A stretch of DNA of 64,000 nucleotides from RYN-230 sp963837335 (GCA_963837335.1 CAWINS010000011.1:1-64000); one strand, 5' to 3'; shown: positions 44,155-52,962, counted from the stretch's first letter. Notes: generated by a model from the letters alone, not told the origin. Numbers and translations: made by a program.

Positions 44155-45287
44155 TGGCCAACGACTACTACGGTGCGCTCGGCGTCCGCCGGGACGCGCC
44201 GCCGGATGAGATCAAGAAGGCCTACCGGCGGCTCGCCCGTGAGCTGCACCCGGACGTGAACCCGGACCCGCAGACCCAGGAGCGGTTCAAGGAGATCACC
44301 CAGGCGTACGAGGTGCTCTCTGATCCGGGCAAGCGGCAGATGTACGACCAGGGCGCGGACCCGTTCGCGGCTAACGGCGGTGCCGGGGCCGGCGGTTTCG
44401 GGCCCGGCTTCCCGTTCAGCGACATCATGGACGCGTTCTTCGGTGCCGGCGCGGCGGGCCGCGGCCCGCGCAGCCGGGCCCGGCGCGGCCGCAACGCGAC
44501 GATCAGGGTCGAGCTGGACCTGTCGGAGTGCGCGTTCGGGACCACCCGGGAACTGGTCGTGGACACCGCGGTGGTCTGCCCGACGTGCTCGGGAGAGGGC
44601 ACGGCACCGGGTACCCACCCGGAGACCTGTGAGGTCTGCGGCGGACGCGGTGAGGTCAGCCAGGTCACCCGCTCGTTCCTGGGCCAGGTGATGACGTCCC
44701 GGCCCTGCCCGCACTGCGGCGGGTTCGGCACCGTCATCCGCCGGCCGTGCCCCGAATGTGACGGCGACGGCCGGGTCAGGACCCGGCGCACGATGAAGGT
44801 GCGCATCCCGGCCGGAGTCGAGGACGGCACCCACATCCAGCTGGCGGGGGAGGGAGAGATCGGATCCGGCGGCGGCCCGCCCGGGGATCTCTTCCTGGAG
44901 ATCCTGCAGCGCCCGCACCCTATCTTCGAACGGCAGGGCGATGACCTGCACTGCACCGTGACCATCCCGATGGTGGCCGCGGCGCTAGGGGCCACCTTGT
45001 CGGTCGAGACCCTGGACGGCCCCCGGGAGCTGGACATCCGCCCGGGCACCCAGTCGGGGCAGGTCATCCCGATGTACGGGCTCGGCGTCCAGCACCTGAA
45101 CGACTCTGGCCGGGGCGACCTGGTCACCCACATCGCGGTCGAGACGCCGCTCAAGCTGGACGAGGCGCAGGAGGCACTGCTCAAGCAGCTGGCCGCGCTG
45201 CGCGGTGAGGAGACCCCGCCCGGCCGCTTCGCCCCGGGCCAGCAGGGATTCTTCTCGCGGTTGCGTGACGCGTTCAACGGCCGGTGA
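44154..45287 (+). CDS. dnaJ: Chaperone DnaJ
   Basis: 377 aa with a GTG start overlapping the hrcA stop. The J domain contains HPD at 32-34. A Gly/Phe-rich stretch follows, then four CxxCxGxG-type zinc motifs (CPTCSGEG, CEVCGGRG, CPHCGGFG, CPECDGDG) and the substrate-binding domain. It presents unfolded proteins to DnaK. Linked to hrcA, not dnaK, it is the second DnaJ (DnaJ2) type of actinomycetes. Confidence 0.97.
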   Translation: MANDYYGALGVRRDAPPDEIKKAYRRLARELHPDVNPDPQTQERFKEITQAYEVLSDPGKRQMYDQGADPFAANGGAGAGGFGPGFPFSDIMDAFFGAGAAGRGPRSRARRGRNATIRVELDLSECAFGTTRELVVDTAVVCPTCSGEGTAPGTHPETCEVCGGRGEVSQVTRSFLGQVMTSRPCPHCGGFGTVIRRPCPECDGDGRVRTRRTMKVRIPAGVEDGTHIQLAGEGEIGSGGGPPGDLFLEILQRPHPIFERQGDDLHCTVTIPMVAAALGATLSVETLDGPRELDIRPGTQSGQVIPMYGLGVQHLNDSGRGDLVTHIAVETPLKLDEAQEALLKQLAALRGEETPPGRFAPGQQGFFSRLRDAFNGR

Positions 45288-46101
45288 CCCGGGGGCCGCG
45301 CCCGGGCCTGGCCAGCCCGGGCCTGGCCAGCACGGGTCTGGTCAGCCCGGGCCTGCTCAGGCGGGGTCCCAGCCGCCGGTCTTCTTCGCCGGCGCCAAGG
45401 ACCTGGCCTCTGACCTGATCGTGCTGGCCGGCCCCGAGGGCCGCCACGCGGCCGATGTGCGGCGGCTCGCCGCCGGTGAGCGGGTCGACCTGACCGACGG
45501 CGATGGCCAGGTGGCCGAGTGCGTAGTGACCCGGGCCCAGCGTGGCCAGCTCGAGCTCGAGGTGCGGCACCGCAGGGTGCTGCCCGCCCCCGATCCGGTC
45601 CTGACCGTGGTCCAGGCGATCCCCAAGGGGGAGCGGGGGCAGCTGGCCGTCGAGCTGATGACCGAGGCCGGGGTGGACGTCATCGTCCCGTGGGCGGCCG
45701 AGCGCTGCGTGGCCAGGTGGCAAGGGGAGCGCGGCGAGCGGGCCGTGGCGCGGTGGCGATCCACCGCGCGGGAAGCGGCCAAGCAGGCCCGGCGCAGCCG
45801 GGTCCCTGAGGTGACCGCGCCCGCAGGCCTCGGCGAGGTGGCCAGGCGGGCCGAAAAGGGCGCGCGGGCCTTCATCCTTGATCCGCAGGCCAGGGAGCTG
45901 CTCAGCGAGGTGACCCTGCCACGCTCGGGGGAGATGCTGGTGGTCGTCGGCCCGGAGGGTGGCATCACCCCGGCCGAGACGGCCGCGCTCACCGAGGCGG
46001 GAGCCATCGCGGCGCGGCTGGGGCCAACCGTGCTCCGCACCTCATCCGCGGGGATGGCGGCGGCCGTGGTCCTGCTCAGCCGGGCCGGCCGCTGGGCCTG
46101 A
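45265..46101 (+). CDS. rsmE: 16S rRNA (uracil1498-N3)-methyltransferase RsmE
   Basis: About 278 aa if begun at the GTG at 45265, overlapping dnaJ by 23 bp. The conserved part begins at PPVFFAGAKDLASDLIVLAGPEGRHAADV. The SPOUT core shows VVQAIPKGERGQLAVELMTEAGV, STAREAAKQARRSRVPEV and the knot VVVGPEGGITPAET. It methylates U1498 of 16S rRNA with SAM. The 20-residue N-terminal stretch GQPGPGQHGSGQPGPAQAG is encoded by four 15-bp repeats, and the exact start is uncertain. Confidence 0.92.
   Translation: MTRSTAGDPGAAPGPGQPGPGQHGSGQPGPAQAGSQPPVFFAGAKDLASDLIVLAGPEGRHAADVRRLAAGERVDLTDGDGQVAECVVTRAQRGQLELEVRHRRVLPAPDPVLTVVQAIPKGERGQLAVELMTEAGVDVIVPWAAERCVARWQGERGERAVARWRSTAREAAKQARRSRVPEVTAPAGLGEVARRAEKGARAFILDPQARELLSEVTLPRSGEMLVVVGPEGGITPAETAALTEAGAIAARLGPTVLRTSSAGMAAAVVLLSRAGRWA
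45301..45360 (+). repeat. Four 15-bp tandem repeats at dnaJ/rsmE junction
   Basis: CCCGGGCCTGGCCAG at 45301-45315 and 45316-45330, then two diverged units at 45331-45345 and 45346-45360. They begin 13 bp after the dnaJ stop and encode the GQPGP-type N-terminal tail of RsmE. Confidence 0.9.
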
Positions 46102-46164
46102 GCTTAAAGCAGACGCCTGGCCTGGACAGGCCAGGGAGCGGTGATAACCGGCCGCCGGATTTGG

Positions 46165-47058
46165 TCAGGGGGTCTGGGGGACCTTACCCCCGCACTCGAC
46201 GATCGGCCCCCCGGCATAGGCCAGCAGCACCATAGTCGTCGCCCCGGTCGCCCTGGTCGTCGTAGTCGCGCCGCTGGTGGCCGTACTCGACGTCGGGGTG
46301 GGGGAGGGCTGCCCGGTGTCGCTCGGCTGGGGTGTAGCGGGCGTGCTGGTCGGGCTGCCGGTCGGGCTCGGGGTCGGGGACGGGGACGCACCCCCGGCCG
46401 GCACCGTGGCGATCGCACTCGGCGACGGCGTCGGGGTGCAGGCCGGCGCGGGCAGCAGGGTCTTCACGCTCTTGTGCTCGCCCGGCCCGGTCGGAGACGG
46501 GCTGGGGTAGACACCCAGCGGGAGCTTCCACCGCTTGGAGTTTGCCGTCGTCCCGCCGCTGCCCAGGCTGGAGCCCGGGCTGGCCGAGCCGTACGACCCA
46601 TTCGCCGGGTTGATCAGGGTTCCCGTCTCGTGGTTGAGGATGACCACGCCGACCACGACGATGGCCACGGCCGCCGAGACCGCGAGCACCGGCTTGAGCC
46701 AGGGCCCGGCGGGCCCCAGCCGGCCCGGCGAGCCGGCTGCGCCGCGATGCCCGCCAGCTTGCCGGGCCGCACGCGGGCTGAGCAGGCCGCGCAGGAAGTT
46801 GACCAGGGCGAGCAGCGGCCCGCTCCGCCCCAGTGCGGTCCGGCCTGCCTCCGTGACGGGCTCGAGCCGGACGAGAAAACGGGTTCCGTGCAACTCCAGC
46901 CACGCGGCGCACCCGGAGAGAAAGGACCGTGGGGACCGTGGGGAATCCAGCCGGTGACGAATTCGCTGCAGTCCGTCGCCAGCGGGTTCGATGGACTCCG
47001 CCGCCGCGGTCAGTGCGCGGCGCAGCGCGTCCTCGTAGTCCCGGTCCTGTGTCATCAT
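46165..47058 (-). CDS. Membrane partner protein of ECF sigma factor
   Basis: 297 aa, starting at one of two adjacent ATGs (47058 or 47055). The cytoplasmic N-terminus (DRDYEDALRRALTAAAESIEP) leads to a single membrane helix near residue 133 (VLAVSAAVAIVVVGVVIL) and a long extracellular Pro/Ser/Thr-rich stalk (PSPTPSPTGSPTSTPATP). It ends in GGPIVECGGKVPQTP. It lies 40 bp after the sigma gene on the same strand, so an anti-sigma or surface-sensing role is inferred, although no zinc-binding anti-sigma motif is seen. Confidence 0.75.
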   Translation of the reverse strand: MMTQDRDYEDALRRALTAAAESIEPAGDGLQRIRHRLDSPRSPRSFLSGCAAWLELHGTRFLVRLEPVTEAGRTALGRSGPLLALVNFLRGLLSPRAARQAGGHRGAAGSPGRLGPAGPWLKPVLAVSAAVAIVVVGVVILNHETGTLINPANGSYGSASPGSSLGSGGTTANSKRWKLPLGVYPSPSPTGPGEHKSVKTLLPAPACTPTPSPSAIATVPAGGASPSPTPSPTGSPTSTPATPQPSDTGQPSPTPTSSTATSGATTTTRATGATTMVLLAYAGGPIVECGGKVPQTP

Positions 47059-47098
47059 GACTGCCGCCCAGGGGCCCCTGCGTCCCCGAAGACCCTCC

Positions 47099-47716
47099 TC
47101 ACGAGTCCCGCTCCAGCACGACCCGCAGGGCTGCCATCGCCCGGGCCGTGTGACTCTTGACTGCTCCCCTGCTGATGCCCATGACCGAGGCGATCTGCGC
47201 CTCGGAAAGGTCTCCGTAGTAGCGGAGTACCAGTGCCTCCCGCTGCCGTTCCGGGAGCGCCCGCAGTGCCGAAACCACCGCTGAGCGTTCCAGTTGGATG
47301 ATGGCGCCGTGCTCCGCGCTCGGCATGTCCGGCGGTGGCTTCGGTGTGTTCTTGTCCACGACCATCCGGTGCCGCAGGACCGAGCGTGACCGGTTGACGA
47401 CGGACTGGCGCAGGTAGGACAGCGCCTTATCGGTATCGCGCAGCCGGCGCCATGCCCCGTGCATGGCCACGAACGAGTCCTGCACCACTTCTTCCGCGGT
47501 CGCGTTATCCCGGACCAGGAAGGCCGCGAGGCGCACCAGCGAGCGGTAGTGCTCGCTGTAGATGGCAGTGACCGCCCGGTCCGCATCCCACTCGACCACA
47601 GCACCGCTCATCGGCGGGGCCGTGGTCATCGCAGGATTAGCAAGTAGCGCCTCGGTCACATCAGTGGGACGCGTCACTATGCCGTCAGGTTCACCTGGCA
47701 TGTCGACTATGTGCAC
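47099..47716 (-). CDS. SigE-family ECF RNA polymerase sigma factor
   Basis: 205 aa; GTG at 47716 or ATG at 47701. Region 2 (AVTAIYSEHYRSLVRLAAFL, ATAEEVVQDSFVAMHGAWRRL) and region 4 (ALPERQREALVLRYYGDLSE, ASVMGISRGAVKSHTARAMAALR) are complete, with the frame and stop intact. Unlike the two other sigma genes in this window it does not read into its partner. Targets are unknown. Confidence 0.92.
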   Translation of the reverse strand: MHIVDMPGEPDGIVTRPTDVTEALLANPAMTTAPPMSGAVVEWDADRAVTAIYSEHYRSLVRLAAFLVRDNATAEEVVQDSFVAMHGAWRRLRDTDKALSYLRQSVVNRSRSVLRHRMVVDKNTPKPPPDMPSAEHGAIIQLERSAVVSALRALPERQREALVLRYYGDLSEAQIASVMGISRGAVKSHTARAMAALRVVLERDS

Positions 47717-47957
47717 GCGACCCGCCCCAGCCGTTCGGCCTCACGGAAACATTCCCCCCACCGGGATGTCGAGTGTGGAGTGTCTGCCTGAGTGCGTGAC
47801 AGCGGTTTCGGCGGTGCCCCGGCAGGAATCCGGGGGCACCCGCAAGTGCCGCGCCCTGCTCCTAGGGGAGTGCGGCGGGCCTGCGCAGTCAGCTAGCACC
47901 ATGGGCAACCATATATGTCGTGGGTGTCACCGGAGGGGCACAAGCTAGGATCCCCCT

Positions 47958-48302
47958 GTGCCGGAGTGTCTATTCTGCAGGATCGTGTCGGGCGCTGTCC
48001 CAGCATCACGGGTGCTCGAGTCGCCGCGAACTCTTTCCTTTCGTGACATCAGCCCGCAAGCGCCGACTCACGTGCTGGTGATCCCGAAGGATCACTATCC
48101 CGACCTGGCCGCCCTGGCGGCCGCGGACAGCAGCCTGCTCACCGAACTGATCAGCCAGGTGGATGAGGTGGCCAAGGCGGAGGGAATCTCCAGCAGTGGC
48201 TACCGGGTTGTGTTCAACACGGGGGCCGACGCGGGGCAGGCCGTGCCGCACGTCCATGCGCACGTCCTGGGCGGTCGCGGGCTGGGCTGGCCCCCGGGCT
48301 GA
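47958..48302 (+). CDS. HIT family (HINT-type) protein
   Basis: 114 aa with a GTG start. The metal-binding CLFCRIVSG lies at the N-terminus, the body is THVLVIPKDHYPDL, and the histidine triad is VPHVHAHVLGG near residues 94-104. This is the branch-I HINT type, which hydrolyses AMP-lysine and purine phosphoramidates. It precedes phoH, as in many actinomycetes. Confidence 0.95.
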   Translation: MPECLFCRIVSGAVPASRVLESPRTLSFRDISPQAPTHVLVIPKDHYPDLAALAAADSSLLTELISQVDEVAKAEGISSSGYRVVFNTGADAGQAVPHVHAHVLGGRGLGWPPG

Positions 48303-48366
48303 CGCTACGCGGATACCATGGATAAAGGGCGCAGGGCCGCGCCTGCGCTCAGGCGGAGAGAGGGAA

Positions 48367-49410
48367 TTGACAGACAGATCCGGAGATTCTGCGGGCCGTA
48401 AGCCGTCCGGCACCACCGGTGCGCAGGTCAAGATCGTTATCCCGGATGACCACTCCATGGTCAGCCTGCTGGGATCTCGAGACGAACTCCTGCACGTGAT
48501 CGAGAAGGCATTCGATGCCGATATTCACGTCCGCGGGAATGAGATCACCATTACCGGGGCGGCCGAGGAGAGCGAGCGGGTCGCTGCCCTCTTCGGAGAA
48601 CTCATCGAATTGCTGGCCGGCGGCGCCGAGCTCACCGCGGATTCGGTGCAGCGTGTCGTGGCCATGCTCCGGCGGAAGTCCGGGGTCCGCCCGGCCGACG
48701 TCCTGACCCTGGACATCCTGTCGTCACGCGGGCGGACAATCCGGCCGAAAACGCTGAACCAGAAGCGCTATGTGGACGCCATCGACGCGCACACCATCGT
48801 GTTCTGCATCGGCCCGGCGGGCACCGGGAAGACCTACCTGGCCATGGCCAAGGCGGTAAAGGCGCTCCAGGCCAAGGAGGTCAACCGGATCATCCTGACC
48901 CGGCCGGCCGTCGAGGCGGGTGAGCGGCTCGGCTTCCTGCCCGGCACCCTCTACGAGAAGATCGACCCGTACCTGCGGCCGCTGTACGACGCGCTGCACG
49001 ACATGCTCGACCCGGACTCGATCCCGCGGCTCATCGCGGCGGGCACGATCGAGGTGGCGCCGCTCGCGTACATGCGCGGCCGGACCCTGAACGACTCGTT
49101 CATCATCCTGGACGAGGCGCAGAACACCTCCGCGGAACAGATGAAGATGTTCCTCACCCGGCTCGGCTTCGGGTCGAAGATCGTCGTGACCGGGGACGTC
49201 ACCCAGGTGGACCTGCCGGCCGGCCAGGCCAGTGGGCTGCGGATCGTCCAGGACATCCTCGAGGGCCTGGACGACGTGCACTTCGCCAGGCTGACCAGTC
49301 ACGACGTGGTGCGGCACCGGCTGGTCGGGGACATCGTGGATGCCTACGAGCGCTACGACGCCCGGGCCCGCGGTGCGTCCCCGCCGCAGCGCCGCAAGCG
49401 CGCACAGTGA
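48367..49410 (+). CDS. PhoH-like ATPase
   Basis: 347 aa from the TTG at 48367, set by GGAGAGAGGGAA immediately upstream and by where the conserved sequence begins. A KH-like N-terminal half (LHVIEKAFDADIHVRGNEITITG) precedes the P-loop GPAGTGKTYLA at 149-159, RPAVEAGERLGFLPG and the DEAQN box. It is adjacent to ybeY, the conserved pair linked to 16S rRNA processing and ribosome quality control. A 15-bp repeat copies the stop codon region. Confidence 0.94.
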   Translation: MTDRSGDSAGRKPSGTTGAQVKIVIPDDHSMVSLLGSRDELLHVIEKAFDADIHVRGNEITITGAAEESERVAALFGELIELLAGGAELTADSVQRVVAMLRRKSGVRPADVLTLDILSSRGRTIRPKTLNQKRYVDAIDAHTIVFCIGPAGTGKTYLAMAKAVKALQAKEVNRIILTRPAVEAGERLGFLPGTLYEKIDPYLRPLYDALHDMLDPDSIPRLIAAGTIEVAPLAYMRGRTLNDSFIILDEAQNTSAEQMKMFLTRLGFGSKIVVTGDVTQVDLPAGQASGLRIVQDILEGLDDVHFARLTSHDVVRHRLVGDIVDAYERYDARARGASPPQRRKRAQ

Positions 49411-49436
49411 AAGCCAGCACGGTGAAAGCCGGCACG
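49407..49436 (+). repeat. 15-bp tandem repeats between phoH and ybeY
   Basis: GTGAAAGCCAGCACG (49407-49421) and GTGAAAGCCGGCACG (49422-49436), then GTGAGCCGG. The first unit contains the phoH stop codon, and each unit offers a GTGA. Confidence 0.85.
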
Positions 49437-49453
49437 GTGAGCCGGGGCCCGCG

Positions 49454-49993
49454 GTGAGCATCGAGATCGCCAACGAGTCCGGGATCGACGTCAACGAGGC
49501 CGACCTCGCCGCCCTGGCCCGCCATGTCCTGGACGGCATGCGGATACACCCGCTCGCCGAGCTCTCCGTCCTGCTGGTGGACCGGGGCACCATGTCCGAC
49601 CTGCACGAGCGTTGGATGGGCGAACCGGGCCCGACCGACGTGCTGGCCTTCCCCATGGATGAGCTGCGACCGCCGCCCCCGGGCAGCGGTGCCCGGGGGG
49701 ATCAGGGCGCGGGCGGGGAACCGACGTCGCCGCCCGGCCTGCTCGGCGACGTCGTGCTCTGTCCCGAGGTCGCCGCCGACCAGGCCGGCCAGGCGCATCA
49801 TCCGCTGCGCGACGAGCTGGAGCTGCTCTGCACGCACGGCATCCTGCATCTGCTCGGGTATGACCACGCTGAGGCGGACGAGCACACCGCCATGTTCGGC
49901 CTGCAAGACAAGCTGCTCGCGACCTGGCGCTCGGCCCGGGATGAGCCACCCGGGCAGCCCGGTGACCAGGAGGGGCAGGAAGGGACGGGGTGA
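49454..49993 (+). CDS. ybeY: Endoribonuclease YbeY (16S rRNA maturation)
   Basis: 179 aa from the GTG at 49454. The zinc site HGILHLLGYDHAEADEH has the three conserved histidines, and RWMGEPGPTDVLAFPMDE is the family signature. A Gly/Pro-rich loop of about 25 residues follows that signature. It trims 16S rRNA and takes part in 70S quality control together with the PhoH-like ATPase. The following gene starts 8 bp after the stop. Confidence 0.95.
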   Translation: MSIEIANESGIDVNEADLAALARHVLDGMRIHPLAELSVLLVDRGTMSDLHERWMGEPGPTDVLAFPMDELRPPPPGSGARGDQGAGGEPTSPPGLLGDVVLCPEVAADQAGQAHHPLRDELELLCTHGILHLLGYDHAEADEHTAMFGLQDKLLATWRSARDEPPGQPGDQEGQEGTG

Positions 49994-50000
49994 GGCCACC

Positions 50001-51308
50001 ATGGTGTGGCTGATCATCGCCGCGGCGGCTCTGGCGCTGGGGGCCGGGCTGTGCGCGAGTGCCGAGGTGGCGCTCATGCGCGTGTCCCGGTCCGGGGCGG
50101 GGGAACTGGCCCGCAGCCGCAAGGGCAACCGGAACCGCGCGGCCACCCGGCTCCAGGCGGTGCTGGCCGAGCCAGCCCGGTACCTGGCCGTGCTGCTGCT
50201 CGCCCGGGTTTGCAGCGAGACCGCAGCCATCGTGCTGGTCGCCGCCGCGCTGGTGCACTGGCTCGGCACCGGCTGGCACGCGTTCCTGCTGATCTTTGTC
50301 ATCATGGCCGCCGTGCTGTACGTCCTGGCCGGGATCGGGCCGAGGATCCTCGGCCGGCAGCATGAGCGCATCGTGGCCCTGGTCGCGGCCGACGTGCTGT
50401 ATCCGGTGACCCGGGTCCTCGGGCCCCTCCCACGGCTGCTGCTGGCCCTGGGCAGCGTGCTGACCGCGGGCCGCGGATCCCGGGACGCGTTCGGCACCGA
50501 GGAAGAGCTGCGCGGCCTGGTCAACCTGCTGGAACAGCGCCAGGTTATCGAGCCCGGGGCGCGGGCCATGATCCACTCAGTGTTCGAGCTCGGGGACACG
50601 ATCGCCCGCGAGGTGATGGTCCCGCGCACCGACATGGTCTTCGTGGAACGGGACAAGACGCTGCGCCAGGCGCTCTCGCTCGCCCTGCGCAGCGGCTTCT
50701 CCCGGATCCCGGTGGTCGGCGAGAACCAGGATGACGTCATCGGCATCGCCTACCTGAAGGACCTGGTGACGATCAGCCAGGAACATCCCGAGCAGGAGTC
50801 GGTGGCCAGCGTGACCTCGGTGATGCGCCCCGCCACCTTCGTGCCCGAGAGCAAGCCGGTGGACGAGCTGCTCCGGGAGATGCAGCAGCTCCGGATCCAT
50901 CTGGCCATCGTGATCGACGAGTACGGCGGGACCGCCGGCCTGGTCACCATCGAGGACATCCTGGAGGAGATCGTCGGGGAGATCACCGACGAGTACGACC
51001 ACGAGCAGCCCACCGTGGAGTGGCTGTCATCGGAGCGGGCCAGGGTCACCGCCCGGCTGCCCGTGACCGACCTGGAGGAGCTGTTCGGCACCACGATCGA
51101 GGCGGAGGACGTGGAGACGGTCGGCGGCCTGCTGGCGCACGCGCTGGGCCGGGTGCCCATCGCCGGATCGGTGGCCACGGTGGCGGGCCTGAAGCTGACC
51201 GCCGAGAGCCTGGCCGGGCGGCGCAACCGGATCGGCACCGTCACCGTGGAACGGGCCGCGGAGAAAGCGCGGCAGGCGGCCGGTACGTACGAGACGGATG
51301 GGGACTGA
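50001..51308 (+). CDS. CNNM/CBS-domain membrane protein (hemolysin C family)
   Basis: 435 aa from the ATG at 50001. The DUF21 membrane domain spans about residues 1-150 (LIIAAAALALGAGLCASAEVALM, AFLLIFVIMAAVLYVLAGIGP). Two CBS domains lie at about 195-315 (REVMVPRTDMVFVE, IAIVIDEYGGTAGLVTIEDI) and a CorC-type C-terminal domain at about 340-420. Proteins of this kind export or sense Mg2+ and related cations. It is in the conserved ybeY-era order. Confidence 0.93.
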   Translation: MVWLIIAAAALALGAGLCASAEVALMRVSRSGAGELARSRKGNRNRAATRLQAVLAEPARYLAVLLLARVCSETAAIVLVAAALVHWLGTGWHAFLLIFVIMAAVLYVLAGIGPRILGRQHERIVALVAADVLYPVTRVLGPLPRLLLALGSVLTAGRGSRDAFGTEEELRGLVNLLEQRQVIEPGARAMIHSVFELGDTIAREVMVPRTDMVFVERDKTLRQALSLALRSGFSRIPVVGENQDDVIGIAYLKDLVTISQEHPEQESVASVTSVMRPATFVPESKPVDELLREMQQLRIHLAIVIDEYGGTAGLVTIEDILEEIVGEITDEYDHEQPTVEWLSSERARVTARLPVTDLEELFGTTIEAEDVETVGGLLAHALGRVPIAGSVATVAGLKLTAESLAGRRNRIGTVTVERAAEKARQAAGTYETDGD

Positions 51309-51341
51309 TGTGACGGACGCGCCGCCGCTACACTCGGGCAG

Positions 51342-51686
51342 GTGAGCGCGGTAGAGCCAGGCCCGGAAGACCTGAAGATCATCACACTGGCCCGGTCGGC
51401 GCGGGCCCGGGTCGCCGCGGCCGAGGGCGCGGCGGTGCGGGATGAAACCGGCCGCACCTACGCGGCCGCGGCCGTCTCGCTGCCGTCGCTGAAACTGTCC
51501 GCGCTGCGCCTGGCCGTGGCCATGGCGGTGTCCAGCGGAGCGTCGAGCCTGGAGGCCGCGGCGCTGGTCAGTGACGCCGAGGGGGTCGACCCGGCGGACC
51601 TGGCGGTGGTGCGCGAGGCCGGTCCGGCTGCCGTGGTGTTCCAGGCGGGCTCGAACGGGATGCTCCGCGCGACGGTCACTCCGTGA
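51342..51686 (+). CDS. Cytidine-deaminase-like protein lacking the zinc site
   Basis: 114 aa with a GTG start. It aligns by pattern with the small proteins annotated as cytidine deaminase between the CNNM gene and era in Streptomyces-type genomes: KIITLARSARARVAAAEGAAVRDETGRTY, then LSALRLAVAMAVSSGA. The (C/H)AE and PCxxC motifs needed for zinc and catalysis are absent, and the protein has no Cys at all. Deamination is therefore unlikely, and it probably retains only the fold, perhaps for binding. Confidence 0.72.
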   Translation: MSAVEPGPEDLKIITLARSARARVAAAEGAAVRDETGRTYAAAAVSLPSLKLSALRLAVAMAVSSGASSLEAAALVSDAEGVDPADLAVVREAGPAAVVFQAGSNGMLRATVTP

Positions 51687-51750
51687 CTCAGGTGACCTCG
51701 CCCGGCGGCGGCCGGTACCAGCCCCGCCGGGGGTAGGGGAGAATCCAAGG

Positions 51751-52734
51751 GTGGGATCGCCGCGTAGTCCTCGCCCAGGCCCGGCCGCCAAGGCTCCAGC
51801 CGGCGCCGCCGCCCCAGGGCCAGCGGCGGCGCAGCCGGTGCTGCGCTCTGGCTTCGCCTGCTTCGTGGGCCGGCCGAATGTCGGTAAGTCGACCCTGATG
51901 AACGCCCTGGTAGGCACCAAGGTGGCCATCACCAGCAGCCGGCCGCAGACCACCAGGCGGGCCATCCGCGGGATCGTGCACCGCCCGGACGCACAGCTGA
52001 TCATCGTGGATACCCCGGGCCTGCACCGGCCGCGGACCCTGCTCGGGGAGCGGCTGGACAGCCTGGTCCGCTCCACCCTGACCGAGGTGGACGTGATCGG
52101 GTTCTGCCTGCCGGCCACGGACCCCATCGGTCCCGGGGACAAGTACCTGGCCGCTGAGCTCGCCGGGCTCTCCCGCAAGACGCCGGTGGTGGCGATCGTC
52201 ACCAAGACCGACCAGGCCACCCCGGACCAGGTCGCAGCGCAGCTGGCGGCGGTGGCGGAACTCGGTGACTGGGCGGACATCGTGCCGGTGTCCGCGCTGG
52301 GAGAATTCCAGCTGGACGTGCTGGCGGACGTGCTGGTGTCCCACCTCCCGCCGGGGCAGCCGCTCTACCCGGACGGCGAGCTGACCGATGAGCCCGAGCA
52401 GCTGCTGGTGGCGGAGCTCATCCGGGAAGCAGCCCTGGAGGGGGTGCGGGACGAGCTACCGCACTCGATCGCCGTGGTGGTGGAGGAAATGGCGCCGCGG
52501 GCGGGCCGGGACGACCTGATCGACGTGTACGCGTTCATGTACGTGGAGCGGCCGAGCCAGAAGGCCATCGTCATCGGGCCCAAGGGCGCCCGGCTGAAAG
52601 AGGTAGGCACCCAGGCGCGCCATCAGATCGAGGCCCTGCTGGGCACCAAGGTCTATCTCGACCTGCGCATCAAGGTGGCCAAGAACTGGCAGCGGGACCC
52701 GAAACAGCTTCGCCGCCTGGGCTTCTACGACTGA
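51751..52734 (+). CDS. era: GTPase Era
   Basis: 327 aa from the GTG at 51751 (AGGGGAGA upstream). G1 GRPNVGKST is at 40-48, DTPGLHRPR near 87 and TKTD near 150. The KH domain with VIGPKGARLKEVGTQARHQIE occupies the C-terminus, and the last residues are LRRLGFYD. Era binds the 3' end of 16S rRNA and couples 30S assembly to growth. The 25-residue Pro/Ala N-terminal extension is not conserved. A 14-bp repeat duplicates its stop codon. Confidence 0.96.
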   Translation: MGSPRSPRPGPAAKAPAGAAAPGPAAAQPVLRSGFACFVGRPNVGKSTLMNALVGTKVAITSSRPQTTRRAIRGIVHRPDAQLIIVDTPGLHRPRTLLGERLDSLVRSTLTEVDVIGFCLPATDPIGPGDKYLAAELAGLSRKTPVVAIVTKTDQATPDQVAAQLAAVAELGDWADIVPVSALGEFQLDVLADVLVSHLPPGQPLYPDGELTDEPEQLLVAELIREAALEGVRDELPHSIAVVVEEMAPRAGRDDLIDVYAFMYVERPSQKAIVIGPKGARLKEVGTQARHQIEALLGTKVYLDLRIKVAKNWQRDPKQLRRLGFYD

Positions 52735-52755
52735 GGTTCCGCGACTGAGGTTCCG
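52728..52755 (+). repeat. 14-bp tandem duplication of era stop region
   Basis: CGACTGAGGTTCCG occurs at 52728-52741 and 52742-52755. The first copy carries the era TGA, the second an identical non-functional copy. Confidence 0.9.
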
Positions 52756-52840
52756 CGGCTGGGCTGCTGCGACCGGGCTGTCTCACTGGGCGGACCGGGA
52801 TCTGCGCGCCGCCCGGTTCGTCTGCTACTGTCGAAACGCC

Positions 52841-52888
52841 ATGGTGCACGGAATGCTGCTGCTTACCTGCCGCGGCGGGGGCCGATAA
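52841..52888 (+). CDS. leuA leader peptide
   Basis: A 15-codon frame, ATG at 52841 to TAA at 52886-52888, reads MVHGMLLLTCRGGGR with three leucine codons in a row (CTG CTG CTT). It lies 74 bp before leuA and is followed by GC-rich inverted segments. Leader peptides with runs of Leu codons before leuA are known in actinobacteria and act as attenuators: ribosome stalling at low charged tRNA-Leu lets leuA be expressed. Confidence 0.75.
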   Translation: MVHGMLLLTCRGGGR

Positions 52889-52962
52889 GGCCGGCTCCCT
52901 CGCCGCGGGGTTTGGCGTGACGGCTGGCCGCCGCCCGATCCTCGAGGGAGCAGATCCTCACA
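52889..52962 (+). promoter_or_regulatory. leuA attenuator region
   Basis: Between leader peptide and leuA, GGCCGGCTCCCTCGCCGCGG and the later GGCTGGCCGCCGC and CGAGGGAG segments can pair in more than one way. CTCCCTCG pairs with CGAGGGAG at 52942-52949, close to the leuA start, so leucine-dependent control may act on translation as well as transcription. Confidence 0.5.

Noticed and set aside
45301..45360. Possible regulatory repeat array at dnaJ/rsmE
   Set aside because: The 15-bp units are in frame and encode the RsmE N-terminal tail; a coding repeat explains them.
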